Below, piece by piece: positions 36,732 through 44,136 of a stretch of 64,000 nucleotides of DNA. How positions within the stretch are numbered: position 1 is the stretch's first letter; each line of letters starts with the position of its first letter. Source of the DNA: Prolixibacter sp. NT017 (GTDB lineage Bacteria; Bacteroidota; Bacteroidia; Bacteroidales; Prolixibacteraceae). Under the pieces are notes generated by a model. The model did no database searches. It saw only the letters and a list, made by a program, of their open reading frames with translations, and had not been told where the DNA came from. The stretch lies in assembly GCF_009617875.1 (NCBI RefSeq), contig NZ_BLAV01000001.1, positions 62,001 through 126,000 of the forward strand. Direction: 5' to 3'. A program made the position numbers and the translations under genes.

Positions 36732-36739
36732 CAAAATTA
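36732..36739 (-). promoter_or_regulatory. Promoter -7 element (TAATTTTG) for the RND operon
   Basis: On the minus strand TAATTTTG matches TAnnTTTG and lies 25 nt before the adaptor ATG. A -33 TTG is not clear, which would suit an activator-dependent promoter. Confidence 0.5.
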
Positions 36740-36777
36740 CGGCGAAGGGAAGAGTGAACGGGAGAAAATGGACCGAA

Positions 36778-36792
36778 CCGTCAATTTGACGG
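36778..36792. promoter_or_regulatory. Perfect palindrome CCGTCAATTTGACGG, candidate operator
   Basis: A 15-bp perfect dyad (7-bp arms around one T) lies about 40 bp upstream of the RND -7 element. It lies in the only promoter region of the efflux operon, and no gene reads through it. An operator for a dimeric regulator is the simplest reading; the regulator is not in view. Confidence 0.5.
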
Positions 36793-36842
36793 AGTGAACT
36801 GAAATATATTTTCCTGAAGCGTCAGATGGCGAAAAAGCAAAT

Positions 36843-36875
36843 AAAAAATCCCTTGCCATGTTGAATGACAAGGGA
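36843..36875 (-). terminator. Intrinsic terminator after ovoA
   Basis: On the minus strand TCCCTTG and CAAGGGA arms (36869-36875 and 36849-36855) are followed by six T residues, 25 bp past the ovoA stop. Confidence 0.8.
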
Positions 36876-36899
36876 CTATGCGTTTATTTAATTCAAAGT

Positions 36900-39026
36900 T
36901 TAACGTTTCGTCCAGAAGGAAACTTCCACATCTTTCACTTCGTATTTCCGTTTGGAATAAGGCAATACCGACTGAAGATGTTCGTCATCACCGATTGGTT
37001 CGAAATGTTCAGAGAGTAGCTGCGTTAAGGCATCGCGGGTCCAAACCGGTTCGCCGTCTTCGCGGTAGCCACCCAGCCAGTTGTTTTTGTCGGTCCGCTC
37101 TTCGTCCCAGTTATAGGATGATGCAATGACCAGCAGACCTCCGGCATTCAGCCTGTCGTGTACCTGGCTCAGGAACCTGGCTGGATTGTACATTTCGTCC
37201 AGGATGTCGTTCACTAAAATCAAATCGTAACCTGTGTACAGGTCTTTCAGGTTCGAAGCATCGGCCTGGTAAAAGGCAACTTTCCCGGTTAATGCTTCCA
37301 TATCCAAATCCTTCAGATTGATTTGATGGTAGGAAACCAACTCGCCTTCTTCCGGGAAGATATACTGCATATTCCCGTTTTCCTGAAGTTCGATAGCCAG
37401 ACGGATATTCCTTGCCGTGAAATCCAAACCGGTTACTTCGTCGAATTTGCGGGCCAATTCCCAGGTCGAGCGCCCGGTTTTGCAACCCAAATCGAGTGCC
37501 CGTCCGGTGTTACCCTGCATTTTTTTAATGCATCTTTCGGCAATGGCCTTATGGTAGTTCGGAAATCCATGCAAGCCCGGACCGTATTGGGCATGGCTGT
37601 AACGGACGACTTCCGGATCGGTTTCGTAGACATCACGTTGAATGACGACCGGATTTTCCGATTCCACATAACGGAAACCCGCATGTTGATAGAAGTGCCT
37701 GCGGAAGGCATATCGTGCATCGCGGGTGGCTTCGTTCCCGGTGGAAATCCAGGCGCCGCCTTTGATGAGATTGTGTTTTAGATCGAACGTTGGCGTTGAA
37801 AAATCATCATAGAAAGGATGGACTTTGAATCCGCCAAAACCGGTGATGGGCGTTTCGGTCCATTGCCAGACGTTGCCGATTACATCGTAGAAGTCGCCGA
37901 ATCCAAACTCATCAACGGGACAGGGACTTTGATAGCGTTCCATGTTGATGTTGCCGGGCGCTTTGTCCCAGTATGGCTGGTCGGGGATTTGTGCCAAATC
38001 GTGCAAACGGTACCACTCTTCTTCAGTGGCCAATCGGATGGAACGGCCGGTTACTTCCGATTTCCAGTTGCAAAAGGCTTTCGCTTCAAGGTAGTTGACC
38101 TCTACCGGCCAGGACCATGGCATGTCGATTTCATTGTATACCAGCCGGAGTTTCCAGTCATTGCCGTCTTTTCTCCAGAATAAAGGATGTTCGGCTTCTT
38201 TGTAACTCTTCCAGGCCCAACCTTCTTCGGTCCAGTATTTTTCTTCGCGGTAGCCGCCTGCTTCTATGAACTCGAGAAACTCGCCGTTTGAACAGAGAAA
38301 CTTCGATGCTTTGAACGGTTTCAGTTCGACTTGGTGCTGACCGTATTCGTTATCCCAGCCGTACAAGGGATGCCGGCGATCTTTCCCCATTTTTACCGTT
38401 CCGCCTTCTACCGGAAGCAGTGAATTGGCCGGAGCATCACCATTTTCGGTGCACAGGTTCCAGCCTTCGACTGGTTGAAGGTATTTCAGCGGAAGCTGAC
38501 GGATAAGTACCGATGAGGTCTCCAGATGAATGCGTGCGTGCTCGATGCCCATCATGATGACCCAAAACGGACTTTTCCAGTCGATGGGCATCGTGAGTGG
38601 GAGTTCTTTGATCACTTGTTCGACGCGGTTGCGAACCTGCTTCCGGTAAGCGCGAACTTCGTCAACCGGAGGCCAGTTGTAATGGTTCATATCCAAATCA
38701 TCCCACGACATTTCATCGACGCCAACAGCAAACATCGATTCGAATTTTGGGTTGATGCGCTCGTCGATAATTTTAGAAAGAATGAGCTTATTGATGAAAA
38801 ATACAGCCGTGTGACCAAAATAGAAGATCAACGGATGACGCAGTGGATCAGCCCGCTCGTACATGGCCGATTCATCAGCAAATACCTCGAAAAGGTGTTC
38901 ATCAATGTCGAATGTCTGGTGAAAATAGGTCAATATCCGTTGCCGCATTTCTTCGGCAGTTCCTGTGTTGAGGATAGGTGTCCGGGTATCGAAAAGTTCT
39001 TTTCGGTTGACCGTTACTGTTTTCAT
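36900..39026 (-). CDS. ovoA: 5-histidylcysteine sulfoxide synthase OvoA (ovothiol biosynthesis), with fused methyltransferase
   Basis: A 708-residue three-domain protein. The N-terminal DinB-like domain holds the iron ligands: H163 and H167 in HARIHLE (Hx3HxE) and a likely third, H72 in YFGHT. A formylglycine-generating-enzyme-like domain follows (about 200-455, with GGAW and RHFYQHAGFR). The C-terminal domain (about 470-708) is a SAM methyltransferase with motif ALDLGCKTGRS. This order is specific to OvoA, which joins cysteine to histidine with oxygen; the methyltransferase later acts on the thiohistidine. The product ovothiol is a redox thiol. No clear C-S lyase (OvoB) is adjacent. Full length with no damage seen. 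Confidence 0.93.
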   Translation of the reverse strand: MKTVTVNRKELFDTRTPILNTGTAEEMRQRILTYFHQTFDIDEHLFEVFADESAMYERADPLRHPLIFYFGHTAVFFINKLILSKIIDERINPKFESMFAVGVDEMSWDDLDMNHYNWPPVDEVRAYRKQVRNRVEQVIKELPLTMPIDWKSPFWVIMMGIEHARIHLETSSVLIRQLPLKYLQPVEGWNLCTENGDAPANSLLPVEGGTVKMGKDRRHPLYGWDNEYGQHQVELKPFKASKFLCSNGEFLEFIEAGGYREEKYWTEEGWAWKSYKEAEHPLFWRKDGNDWKLRLVYNEIDMPWSWPVEVNYLEAKAFCNWKSEVTGRSIRLATEEEWYRLHDLAQIPDQPYWDKAPGNINMERYQSPCPVDEFGFGDFYDVIGNVWQWTETPITGFGGFKVHPFYDDFSTPTFDLKHNLIKGGAWISTGNEATRDARYAFRRHFYQHAGFRYVESENPVVIQRDVYETDPEVVRYSHAQYGPGLHGFPNYHKAIAERCIKKMQGNTGRALDLGCKTGRSTWELARKFDEVTGLDFTARNIRLAIELQENGNMQYIFPEEGELVSYHQINLKDLDMEALTGKVAFYQADASNLKDLYTGYDLILVNDILDEMYNPARFLSQVHDRLNAGGLLVIASSYNWDEERTDKNNWLGGYREDGEPVWTRDALTQLLSEHFEPIGDDEHLQSVLPYSKRKYEVKDVEVSFWTKR

Positions 39027-39154
39027 GATTTATGGTTCGGTGGTTTCTGTGTTGATAACACGATAGTAGGGGGAAATTGTTTAGATTATCCTCATAAAAA
39101 ATGTGAAAAAATAACGATTGACCAGATTTTCTGCAGGTTATTTCTCATCTCCCA

Positions 39155-39688
39155 TCAAAAGAACATCCGAACCTCTTTCTTCAATTCTGCTAGTGCGATG
39201 GCCACCGGTTGATCATCCTGCTCCATGTACATCTGGAAAATTTTGTTGCTGAGCGAGATGGCCGGCTCATCTTTTTTCACTTCATCAGCAGCCTTATTGA
39301 TCAGCATGACCAAAGACTCTTTGGCTCCTCTCAACGCTTCCCACGCCGTAACCGATACATAGATTTGTTGTGAAAGATTGTGCTCGTATTCCTGCCTGAT
39401 TTGTTTGAGTAACTCGTAATGAAACTGAACGGCCGAAGTGTCAGCAGCTAAGGTGCGGTTGAGAAGCGATTGCGGCGAAATTCTTTCCAGGAAGAGCGTT
39501 AGCCGTTCGTAGGCCTGAAGCCTGACCGGCGTGACTTGTCCCTGGTTCTCGACCCTGAATTCAAATTCCCTTTGCCGCTGACTATTTTCCAGCATATCGC
39601 GGAATAAAAAATAGGCAGTGAGGAATACAACCAGGGCCGGTAATGTAATTTTTAGAATTTCATAAAAACTGTTGATATTGCCGTCCAT
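39155..39688 (-). CDS. Conserved-looking membrane-anchored protein of unknown function
   Basis: A 177-residue protein with one N-terminal transmembrane helix (about 11-29) and a soluble, mostly helical cytoplasmic or periplasmic part. The composition (VTPVRLQAYERLTLFLERISP, TAWEALRGAKESLVMLINKAA) is typical of a structured domain and not of a chance frame. I recall similar proteins across Bacteroidota but cannot name a function. It is 128 bp upstream of ovoA on the same strand and may be transcribed with it. Confidence 0.75.
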   Translation of the reverse strand: MDGNINSFYEILKITLPALVVFLTAYFLFRDMLENSQRQREFEFRVENQGQVTPVRLQAYERLTLFLERISPQSLLNRTLAADTSAVQFHYELLKQIRQEYEHNLSQQIYVSVTAWEALRGAKESLVMLINKAADEVKKDEPAISLSNKIFQMYMEQDDQPVAIALAELKKEVRMFF

Positions 39689-39900
39689 TTTGAGAAAATT
39701 TTAAATTTTTCGTGACAAAAACTGTTAATCTGTTAAAATATGATGAACTTTTTTGTCAATTGTCCATTTATAAGAGTCGAGGTCCAGTAAAATTTTCTAT
39801 TTTGTCCTCGGAAACTATAACAATTATAAAGAAATTTACCGAAAATTCACCGGAACATAGTTTGGCCGGTAAATGAACAAATTTTCTGATTCAGACTATT

Positions 39901-41094
39901 ATGGAAAAAGTTGCCGACAGGATTGCACGTCTATCCGTTTCACAAACCCTGGCCATGGCCCAAAAAAGCCGTGAATTGAAAGAACAGGGAATTGACGTAA
40001 TTAGTTTGGGAGTGGGCGAACCCGATTTCGACACGCCCGAGTTCATCAAGGAAGCTGCCAAGAAAGCAGTGGATGATAATTTTTCACATTATTCTCCCGT
40101 TCCCGGATATCCGGTGCTGCGGAATGCCATCGTCAATAAGTTGAAACGCGACAACGGTCTGGATTATACTCCCGACCAGATTGTGGTTTCCAATGGTGCC
40201 AAGCATTCACTTGCCAATGTGCTGCAAGTGGTGGTTGAAGAGGGCGATGAGGTAATTGTACCGGCTCCTTACTGGGTTACTTATGTTGAGCTGGTTAAGC
40301 TTTCGGGAGGTAAAAACGTGGTGATTGAAACTTCGGTTGACTCCGGTTTTAAAATTACCCCGGAACAGCTCGAGGCGGCCATTACCCCAAAAACCCGGGC
40401 ATTTCTGTTTAGTAGCCCGAGTAATCCTACCGGGAAATTGTATACCCGTGACGAGTTGAAAGCTTTCGCCGATATTTTTGCCAAACACCCCAATATCATT
40501 GTTATTTCCGACGAAATTTATGAATACATCACTTACGGCGGAAAGCATGAATCCATCGCTCAGTTTGATGAGATCAAGGACCAGGTAATCGTTGTGAACG
40601 GAGTTTCGAAAGCTTATGCCATGACCGGCTACCGGATTGGTTACATCGCTGCTCCAACATGGATTGCCAAAGGTTGTAGCAAGTTGCAGGGACAATATAC
40701 ATCTGGCCCGAACTCGGTGGCTCAGATGGCTTCGGCCGCGGCCATTAATTCCGATAATGCTGAGGTGTACGAAATGGTTGCTGAGTTTAAAAAGCGCCGC
40801 GACATGGTGATGGAGCTGATGGCGGAAATTCCGGGACTGAAAACCAGTAAGCCGGAAGGAGCATTCTACGTATTTCCCGATGTGACTTACTACTTTGGTA
40901 AGAAGGTGGGAGATACTGAAATTAAGGATGCGACCGATTTGAGCATGTATTTGTTGAACGAAGCGCATGTTGGTGTGGTGACAGGTGCCGCTTTCGGTGA
41001 CCCGAACTGTCTGCGGGTTTCATATGCAGCTTCGGAAGCTGAGTTGCGTGAGGCGATTTCCCGCATCAAAAATGCATTGAGTAAACTGGCTTAG
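39901..41094 (+). CDS. aspC: Aspartate aminotransferase, class I (PLP-dependent)
   Basis: A 397-residue cytoplasmic fold-type I aminotransferase. The PLP-binding lysine is in VSKAYAMTGYRIGY, and the substrate arginine is in CLRVSYAAS. NPTGKLY and SDEIYEYI carry the cofactor-binding asparagine, aspartate and tyrosine. The sequence fits the subgroup Ib/gamma aspartate aminotransferases (some also use prephenate). It is a single gene with its own terminator. It faces away from ovoA and the closest match is AspC, so I do not read it as the missing ovothiol C-S lyase. Confidence 0.93.
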   Translation: MEKVADRIARLSVSQTLAMAQKSRELKEQGIDVISLGVGEPDFDTPEFIKEAAKKAVDDNFSHYSPVPGYPVLRNAIVNKLKRDNGLDYTPDQIVVSNGAKHSLANVLQVVVEEGDEVIVPAPYWVTYVELVKLSGGKNVVIETSVDSGFKITPEQLEAAITPKTRAFLFSSPSNPTGKLYTRDELKAFADIFAKHPNIIVISDEIYEYITYGGKHESIAQFDEIKDQVIVVNGVSKAYAMTGYRIGYIAAPTWIAKGCSKLQGQYTSGPNSVAQMASAAAINSDNAEVYEMVAEFKKRRDMVMELMAEIPGLKTSKPEGAFYVFPDVTYYFGKKVGDTEIKDATDLSMYLLNEAHVGVVTGAAFGDPNCLRVSYAASEAELREAISRIKNALSKLA

Positions 41095-41116
41095 AAATTT
41101 GAGTTACTATCATATG

Positions 41117-41152
41117 AAAAGAGGAGGGCTTTTGGCCTTCCTCTTTTTTTAT
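41117..41152 (+). terminator. Intrinsic terminator after aspC
   Basis: AAAAGAGGAGG (41117-41127) pairs with CCTTCCTCTTTT, with one bulge, and is followed by a T run. It lies between aspC and the convergent monooxygenase-like gene. Confidence 0.75.
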
Positions 41153-41161
41153 TGTGGGTTG

Positions 41162-41479
41162 CTATTTTTCAAATCCGTAGTCGCGTTCCACTTTGGCAAT
41201 CCGGGTTTTAAAACTCCGGTACCAGTCGCGCCTTCCTTTTTCTCTGACTGCTGCGTGTTCTGCATTTTCTTTCCATCGCTTGATTGATTCCAAATCGCGC
41301 CAATAAGATACCGTGATACCTAATTCCTCACGCGCACTTTCAACGCCCAAAAATCCGTCCTGCTGTCTGGCCAGCTCGACCATTCTTTCAGCGGCGGCAG
41401 CATAGCCGTCGTCTCCTTCTGTTCTTACCGAAGTGAAAATCACAGCATAATAGGGCGGTTCAGGTGTTTGGGCAATCAT
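41162..41479 (-). CDS. Antibiotic biosynthesis monooxygenase (ABM) domain protein
   Basis: A 105-residue single-domain protein with the dimeric ferredoxin-like fold pattern of ABM proteins: MVELARQQDGFLGVESA, then ITVSYWRDLESIKRWKENAEHAAVREKGRRDWY. Members act as small oxygenases or heme-handling proteins, but many have no known substrate. It lies 6 bp after the 160-residue membrane protein on the same strand and is probably co-transcribed with it. Confidence 0.85.
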   Translation of the reverse strand: MIAQTPEPPYYAVIFTSVRTEGDDGYAAAAERMVELARQQDGFLGVESAREELGITVSYWRDLESIKRWKENAEHAAVREKGRRDWYRSFKTRIAKVERDYGFEK

Positions 41480-41485
41480 GATGAT

Positions 41486-41935
41486 TTACTTGGTGGAGTC
41501 TTTCATCGGTGCTTCCTGGGTTACCGCCGGTTTTTCCTTTCCGCTTCTGATGAAATAATTGTATTGAAAGAAGATGGCAACAGAATAGGCGACAGTCAAA
41601 ATGGCAAGTATAGCGTATCTTTTGCTTTTTCGCTGCCGCAGAAGAATGGTAAACAGAGCCAGTACTCCTCCAATTCCGGCCTGCCAGCCGAGCGATATTA
41701 CCTGGAAATCCATCGGCATACTCCCGTCAGGTAACGGATGAGGATTCAAGTCGGCAAAAAGATTCACACCGAGGGCGAAAAGTCCTGTCGCTACCATCGT
41801 GAACCATCCGGTTAAATTGAGTTTTCCTTTCTTTTCTACATAGCCAAAAATGACCAGCCCAATTCCCAGAAAAATTCCCCACTGCGGGATGATGGTGTAT
41901 AAGTAAAACGGATTATTACTCATGAGGTTTTTCAT
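41486..41935 (-). CDS. Small four-helix membrane protein of unknown function
   Basis: About 149 residues with four hydrophobic segments and a charged C-terminal tail (EKPAVTQEAPMKDSTK). I do not recognise a family. Three in-frame ATGs are possible (41968, 41935, 41923). I prefer 41935 or 41923, as they directly precede the first hydrophobic stretch; 41935 is given. It is followed 6 bp later by the ABM-domain gene. Confidence 0.65.
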   Translation of the reverse strand: MKNLMSNNPFYLYTIIPQWGIFLGIGLVIFGYVEKKGKLNLTGWFTMVATGLFALGVNLFADLNPHPLPDGSMPMDFQVISLGWQAGIGGVLALFTILLRQRKSKRYAILAILTVAYSVAIFFQYNYFIRSGKEKPAVTQEAPMKDSTK

Positions 41936-42065
41936 TGATTGTATTGGCGAAAAATAGGGAATTTTCATCAGTTAAGTCAGCCATTTTAAGTTTTCTTAAA
42001 CTAATTGCTACGTAATAGGCAGATAGCAAAGGATTCGTTATTTTTACGTCTATTTTAATTTCTTT

Positions 42066-42677
42066 ATGAATCACAAGTTAGAAGTTGATCCGCGTGCTCG
42101 CGGACTTATTTTTGATATCGACGGGACGATTTGCGATACAATGCCGGTGCATTATATTGCATGGAGAGACACCGCGAAAGAGTATGGCATTGATTTCTCG
42201 ATTCCGTTGTTTGAATCGGTAACAGGAATGCCGGCGCTGGAAACCTGCCAGTTCCTAAAGGAGAAGTTCAACAAGAATTTTGACCCGGAAGAGTTTACCC
42301 GAATCAAGGAGTTGCGTTATGAGGAAAACATTCATAAAGTAAAGCCAGTAGAGCCGGTTGTTGAACTCATTCATAAATACCACGGAAAACTGCCCATGGC
42401 ATGTGGAACCGGTGGTTATAAAAGACTGGCATGGATGGCGCTGGAAAAGGCTGGTGTAAAAGATTGTTTCGAACACCTGGTGTCAGCAGAAGACGTAAAG
42501 AAACATAAACCCGATCCCGAAACTTTTTTGATAGCAGCCAGTTTAATACGTATTAAACCAACCGATTGTCAGGTTTTCGAAGATGGAAAGCTGGGCTTGC
42601 AGGCAGCGGAAGCTGCCGGTATGATTACAACTGATGTTACCAAATACTATGAAGTTACCATTGGCCGTGAAGTATAA
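42066..42677 (+). CDS. HAD-superfamily phosphatase/phosphoglucomutase-like protein
   Basis: A 203-residue cytoplasmic protein of HAD subclass I. The nucleophile motif is FDIDGT (D17 with D19), motif II is CGTGG, motif III KPDPETF, and motif IV FEDGKLGLQAA. The cap (about 30-95) matches beta-phosphoglucomutase-like and sugar-phosphatase members. The exact substrate is not readable. Its 3' end overlaps the start of the next gene by 29 bp, so the two are probably translated from one transcript. Confidence 0.87.
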   Translation: MNHKLEVDPRARGLIFDIDGTICDTMPVHYIAWRDTAKEYGIDFSIPLFESVTGMPALETCQFLKEKFNKNFDPEEFTRIKELRYEENIHKVKPVEPVVELIHKYHGKLPMACGTGGYKRLAWMALEKAGVKDCFEHLVSAEDVKKHKPDPETFLIAASLIRIKPTDCQVFEDGKLGLQAAEAAGMITTDVTKYYEVTIGREV

Positions 42678-43701
42678 CCGTTTTTTTCTATCGATGGTGC
42701 TGGCAGGAAGCCTGCTGCTCATCAATTCGTGTAGTACGCCGAGAAAGAGTGAGCCGAAAGTGAAAGCTACCTCGGTTGTTTTTTACAATGTGGAAAACTT
42801 GTTCGATACCATTAACAATCAAGGCGAACGTGATTTTGAGTTCAGTCCTGAATCTCCTAAAAAATGGAACACCGAGCGATATACCAAAAAGCTAAAAGAC
42901 ATCGCCCACGTGTTGATGGATGTGGACACGGTTGGAAAGCCGGGATTGATTGGAATGGCTGAAATCGAGAATCAATCGGTGTTGAACGATTTGGTTCGTA
43001 CGAAGCGTATGGCACCTGTACATTACCAGATTATACATGAAGAGAGCCCGGATTACCGCGGTATCGACGTGGCGCTGCTTTATCGCCCCGATATCTTCAA
43101 AGAGATAACGCATACGGTCATTGGCATTCATTTTAAAGACGATCCGGATTATCATACGCGTGATATTCTCTACGCTAAGTTGCTTTCCGGAAAAAATGAT
43201 ACCATCCACGTATTCGTCAATCACTGGCCTTCGCGTCTGGGTGGTCTTGAAAAATCGCAGCCCAAAAGGGTGTTTGTCGCTTCGGTGCTCCGTGCCCAGG
43301 TAGATTCGATTACCCGATTGAATCCCGATGCCAAGATCATTATCATGGGTGATATGAATGACGAACCGGAAAACAAGAGTCTTTTCAAGGTATTGCAGGC
43401 GATTCCGGGTACGGACGGCACTTTGCACAGTTTGCTTTACCAGGCTTCGATGAAGGGAAAGGGAACCTATTACTTCCGTGGCAACTGGAACATGCTCGAC
43501 AACCTGGTCGTGTCACATGATTTGCTGACGGCAAAAAGTGGTTGGACGACAGTTCCGGCATCAGGGAGGGTATTTCATGAAAAATGGATGGAATACCACA
43601 ATAAAAATGGGGTGATGGCACCGAACCGCACATATGGCGGGCCCAACTATTACGGGGGAATCAGCGATCATTTCCCGGTATACTTTATACTGCACCGGTA
43701 A
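42649..43701 (+). CDS. Lipoprotein with endonuclease/exonuclease/phosphatase (EEP) domain
   Basis: A 350-residue protein starting at ATG 42649, inside the end of the HAD gene. The signal peptide has a lipobox at INSC (C28). The EEP fold motifs are present: YNVENLFD, MAEIEN with the metal-binding Glu, FVNHWPSR, MGDMNDEP, and C-terminal SDHFPV. Members cleave phosphodiester or phosphomonoester bonds; as a lipoprotein it may digest extracellular nucleic acid or phospholipid head groups. It is followed by array C. Confidence 0.88.
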   Translation: MKLPLAVKYNRFFLSMVLAGSLLLINSCSTPRKSEPKVKATSVVFYNVENLFDTINNQGERDFEFSPESPKKWNTERYTKKLKDIAHVLMDVDTVGKPGLIGMAEIENQSVLNDLVRTKRMAPVHYQIIHEESPDYRGIDVALLYRPDIFKEITHTVIGIHFKDDPDYHTRDILYAKLLSGKNDTIHVFVNHWPSRLGGLEKSQPKRVFVASVLRAQVDSITRLNPDAKIIIMGDMNDEPENKSLFKVLQAIPGTDGTLHSLLYQASMKGKGTYYFRGNWNMLDNLVVSHDLLTAKSGWTTVPASGRVFHEKWMEYHNKNGVMAPNRTYGGPNYYGGISDHFPVYFILHR

Positions 43702-43715
43702 GCATGTTTTTGTAA

Positions 43716-44072
43716 GTTCGAAATCCAACCTCAACAGTTCGAAGCATTACCTTAACAGGCGGAAGTTCGACCGGCGGAGGCGGAAGGTCATTCTTTCTTG
43801 TTCGAAGCTCAATCTGCGGAGGCGGAAACTAATTTGTCACAGACGGAAGCTCATTCGGCGCAGTTCGAAGCCTTACCTTAACTGGCGGAAGCTCGACCGG
43901 TGGAGGCGGAAGGTCTTTCTTTCTTGTTCGAAGCTCAATCTGCGAAGGCGGAAGCTCATTCGGCGCAGTTCGAAGCCTTACCTTAACAGGCGGAAGCTTG
44001 TTCGGTGAAGGCGGAAGGTCGTTTTCTCTTGTTCGAAGCTCAATCAGTGAAGGCGGAAAACCAGTTGACAAA
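43716..44072 (+). repeat. Array C: 17 units in an exact 21-bp register
   Basis: Seventeen contiguous units of exactly 21 bp span 357 bp with no slip. Each opens with one of two anchors: GTTCGAAG or GGCGGAAG (minor variants GACGGAAG, GGCGGAAA). Unit tails vary among a few types: CTTACCTTAAC, TCTTTCTTT, CTCAATCTGCG, CTCATTCGGCGC. The order is broken, and the two anchor types do not simply alternate. The length being divisible by three leaves open frames on both strands (43634-44008 plus, 43829-44071 minus); I treat neither as a gene. It lies between the EEP gene and uvrB. Confidence 0.92.
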
Positions 44073-44136
44073 CAGGGAAAACGATGTGCCCGTTGTTATT
44101 GGTGACGTGTTCGGTTTAAACGAATAACCGTTTGCT

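Noticed and set aside
39901..41094. The aminotransferase as the missing ovothiol C-S lyase (OvoB)
   Set aside because: Sequence motifs match aspartate aminotransferase, the gene has its own terminator and points away from ovoA.
43634..44071. Basic, repetitive ORFs on both strands over array C
   Set aside because: Both frames stay open because 21 is divisible by three. The low-complexity products (RRKLIRRSSK-like) do not resemble a protein, and the plus-strand frame begins inside the EEP gene.
10872..44072. CRISPR arrays at the three repeat loci
   Set aside because: Units are contiguous with 4-8-bp anchors and no repeat of 24-40 bp separated by unique spacers; no cas genes are present.
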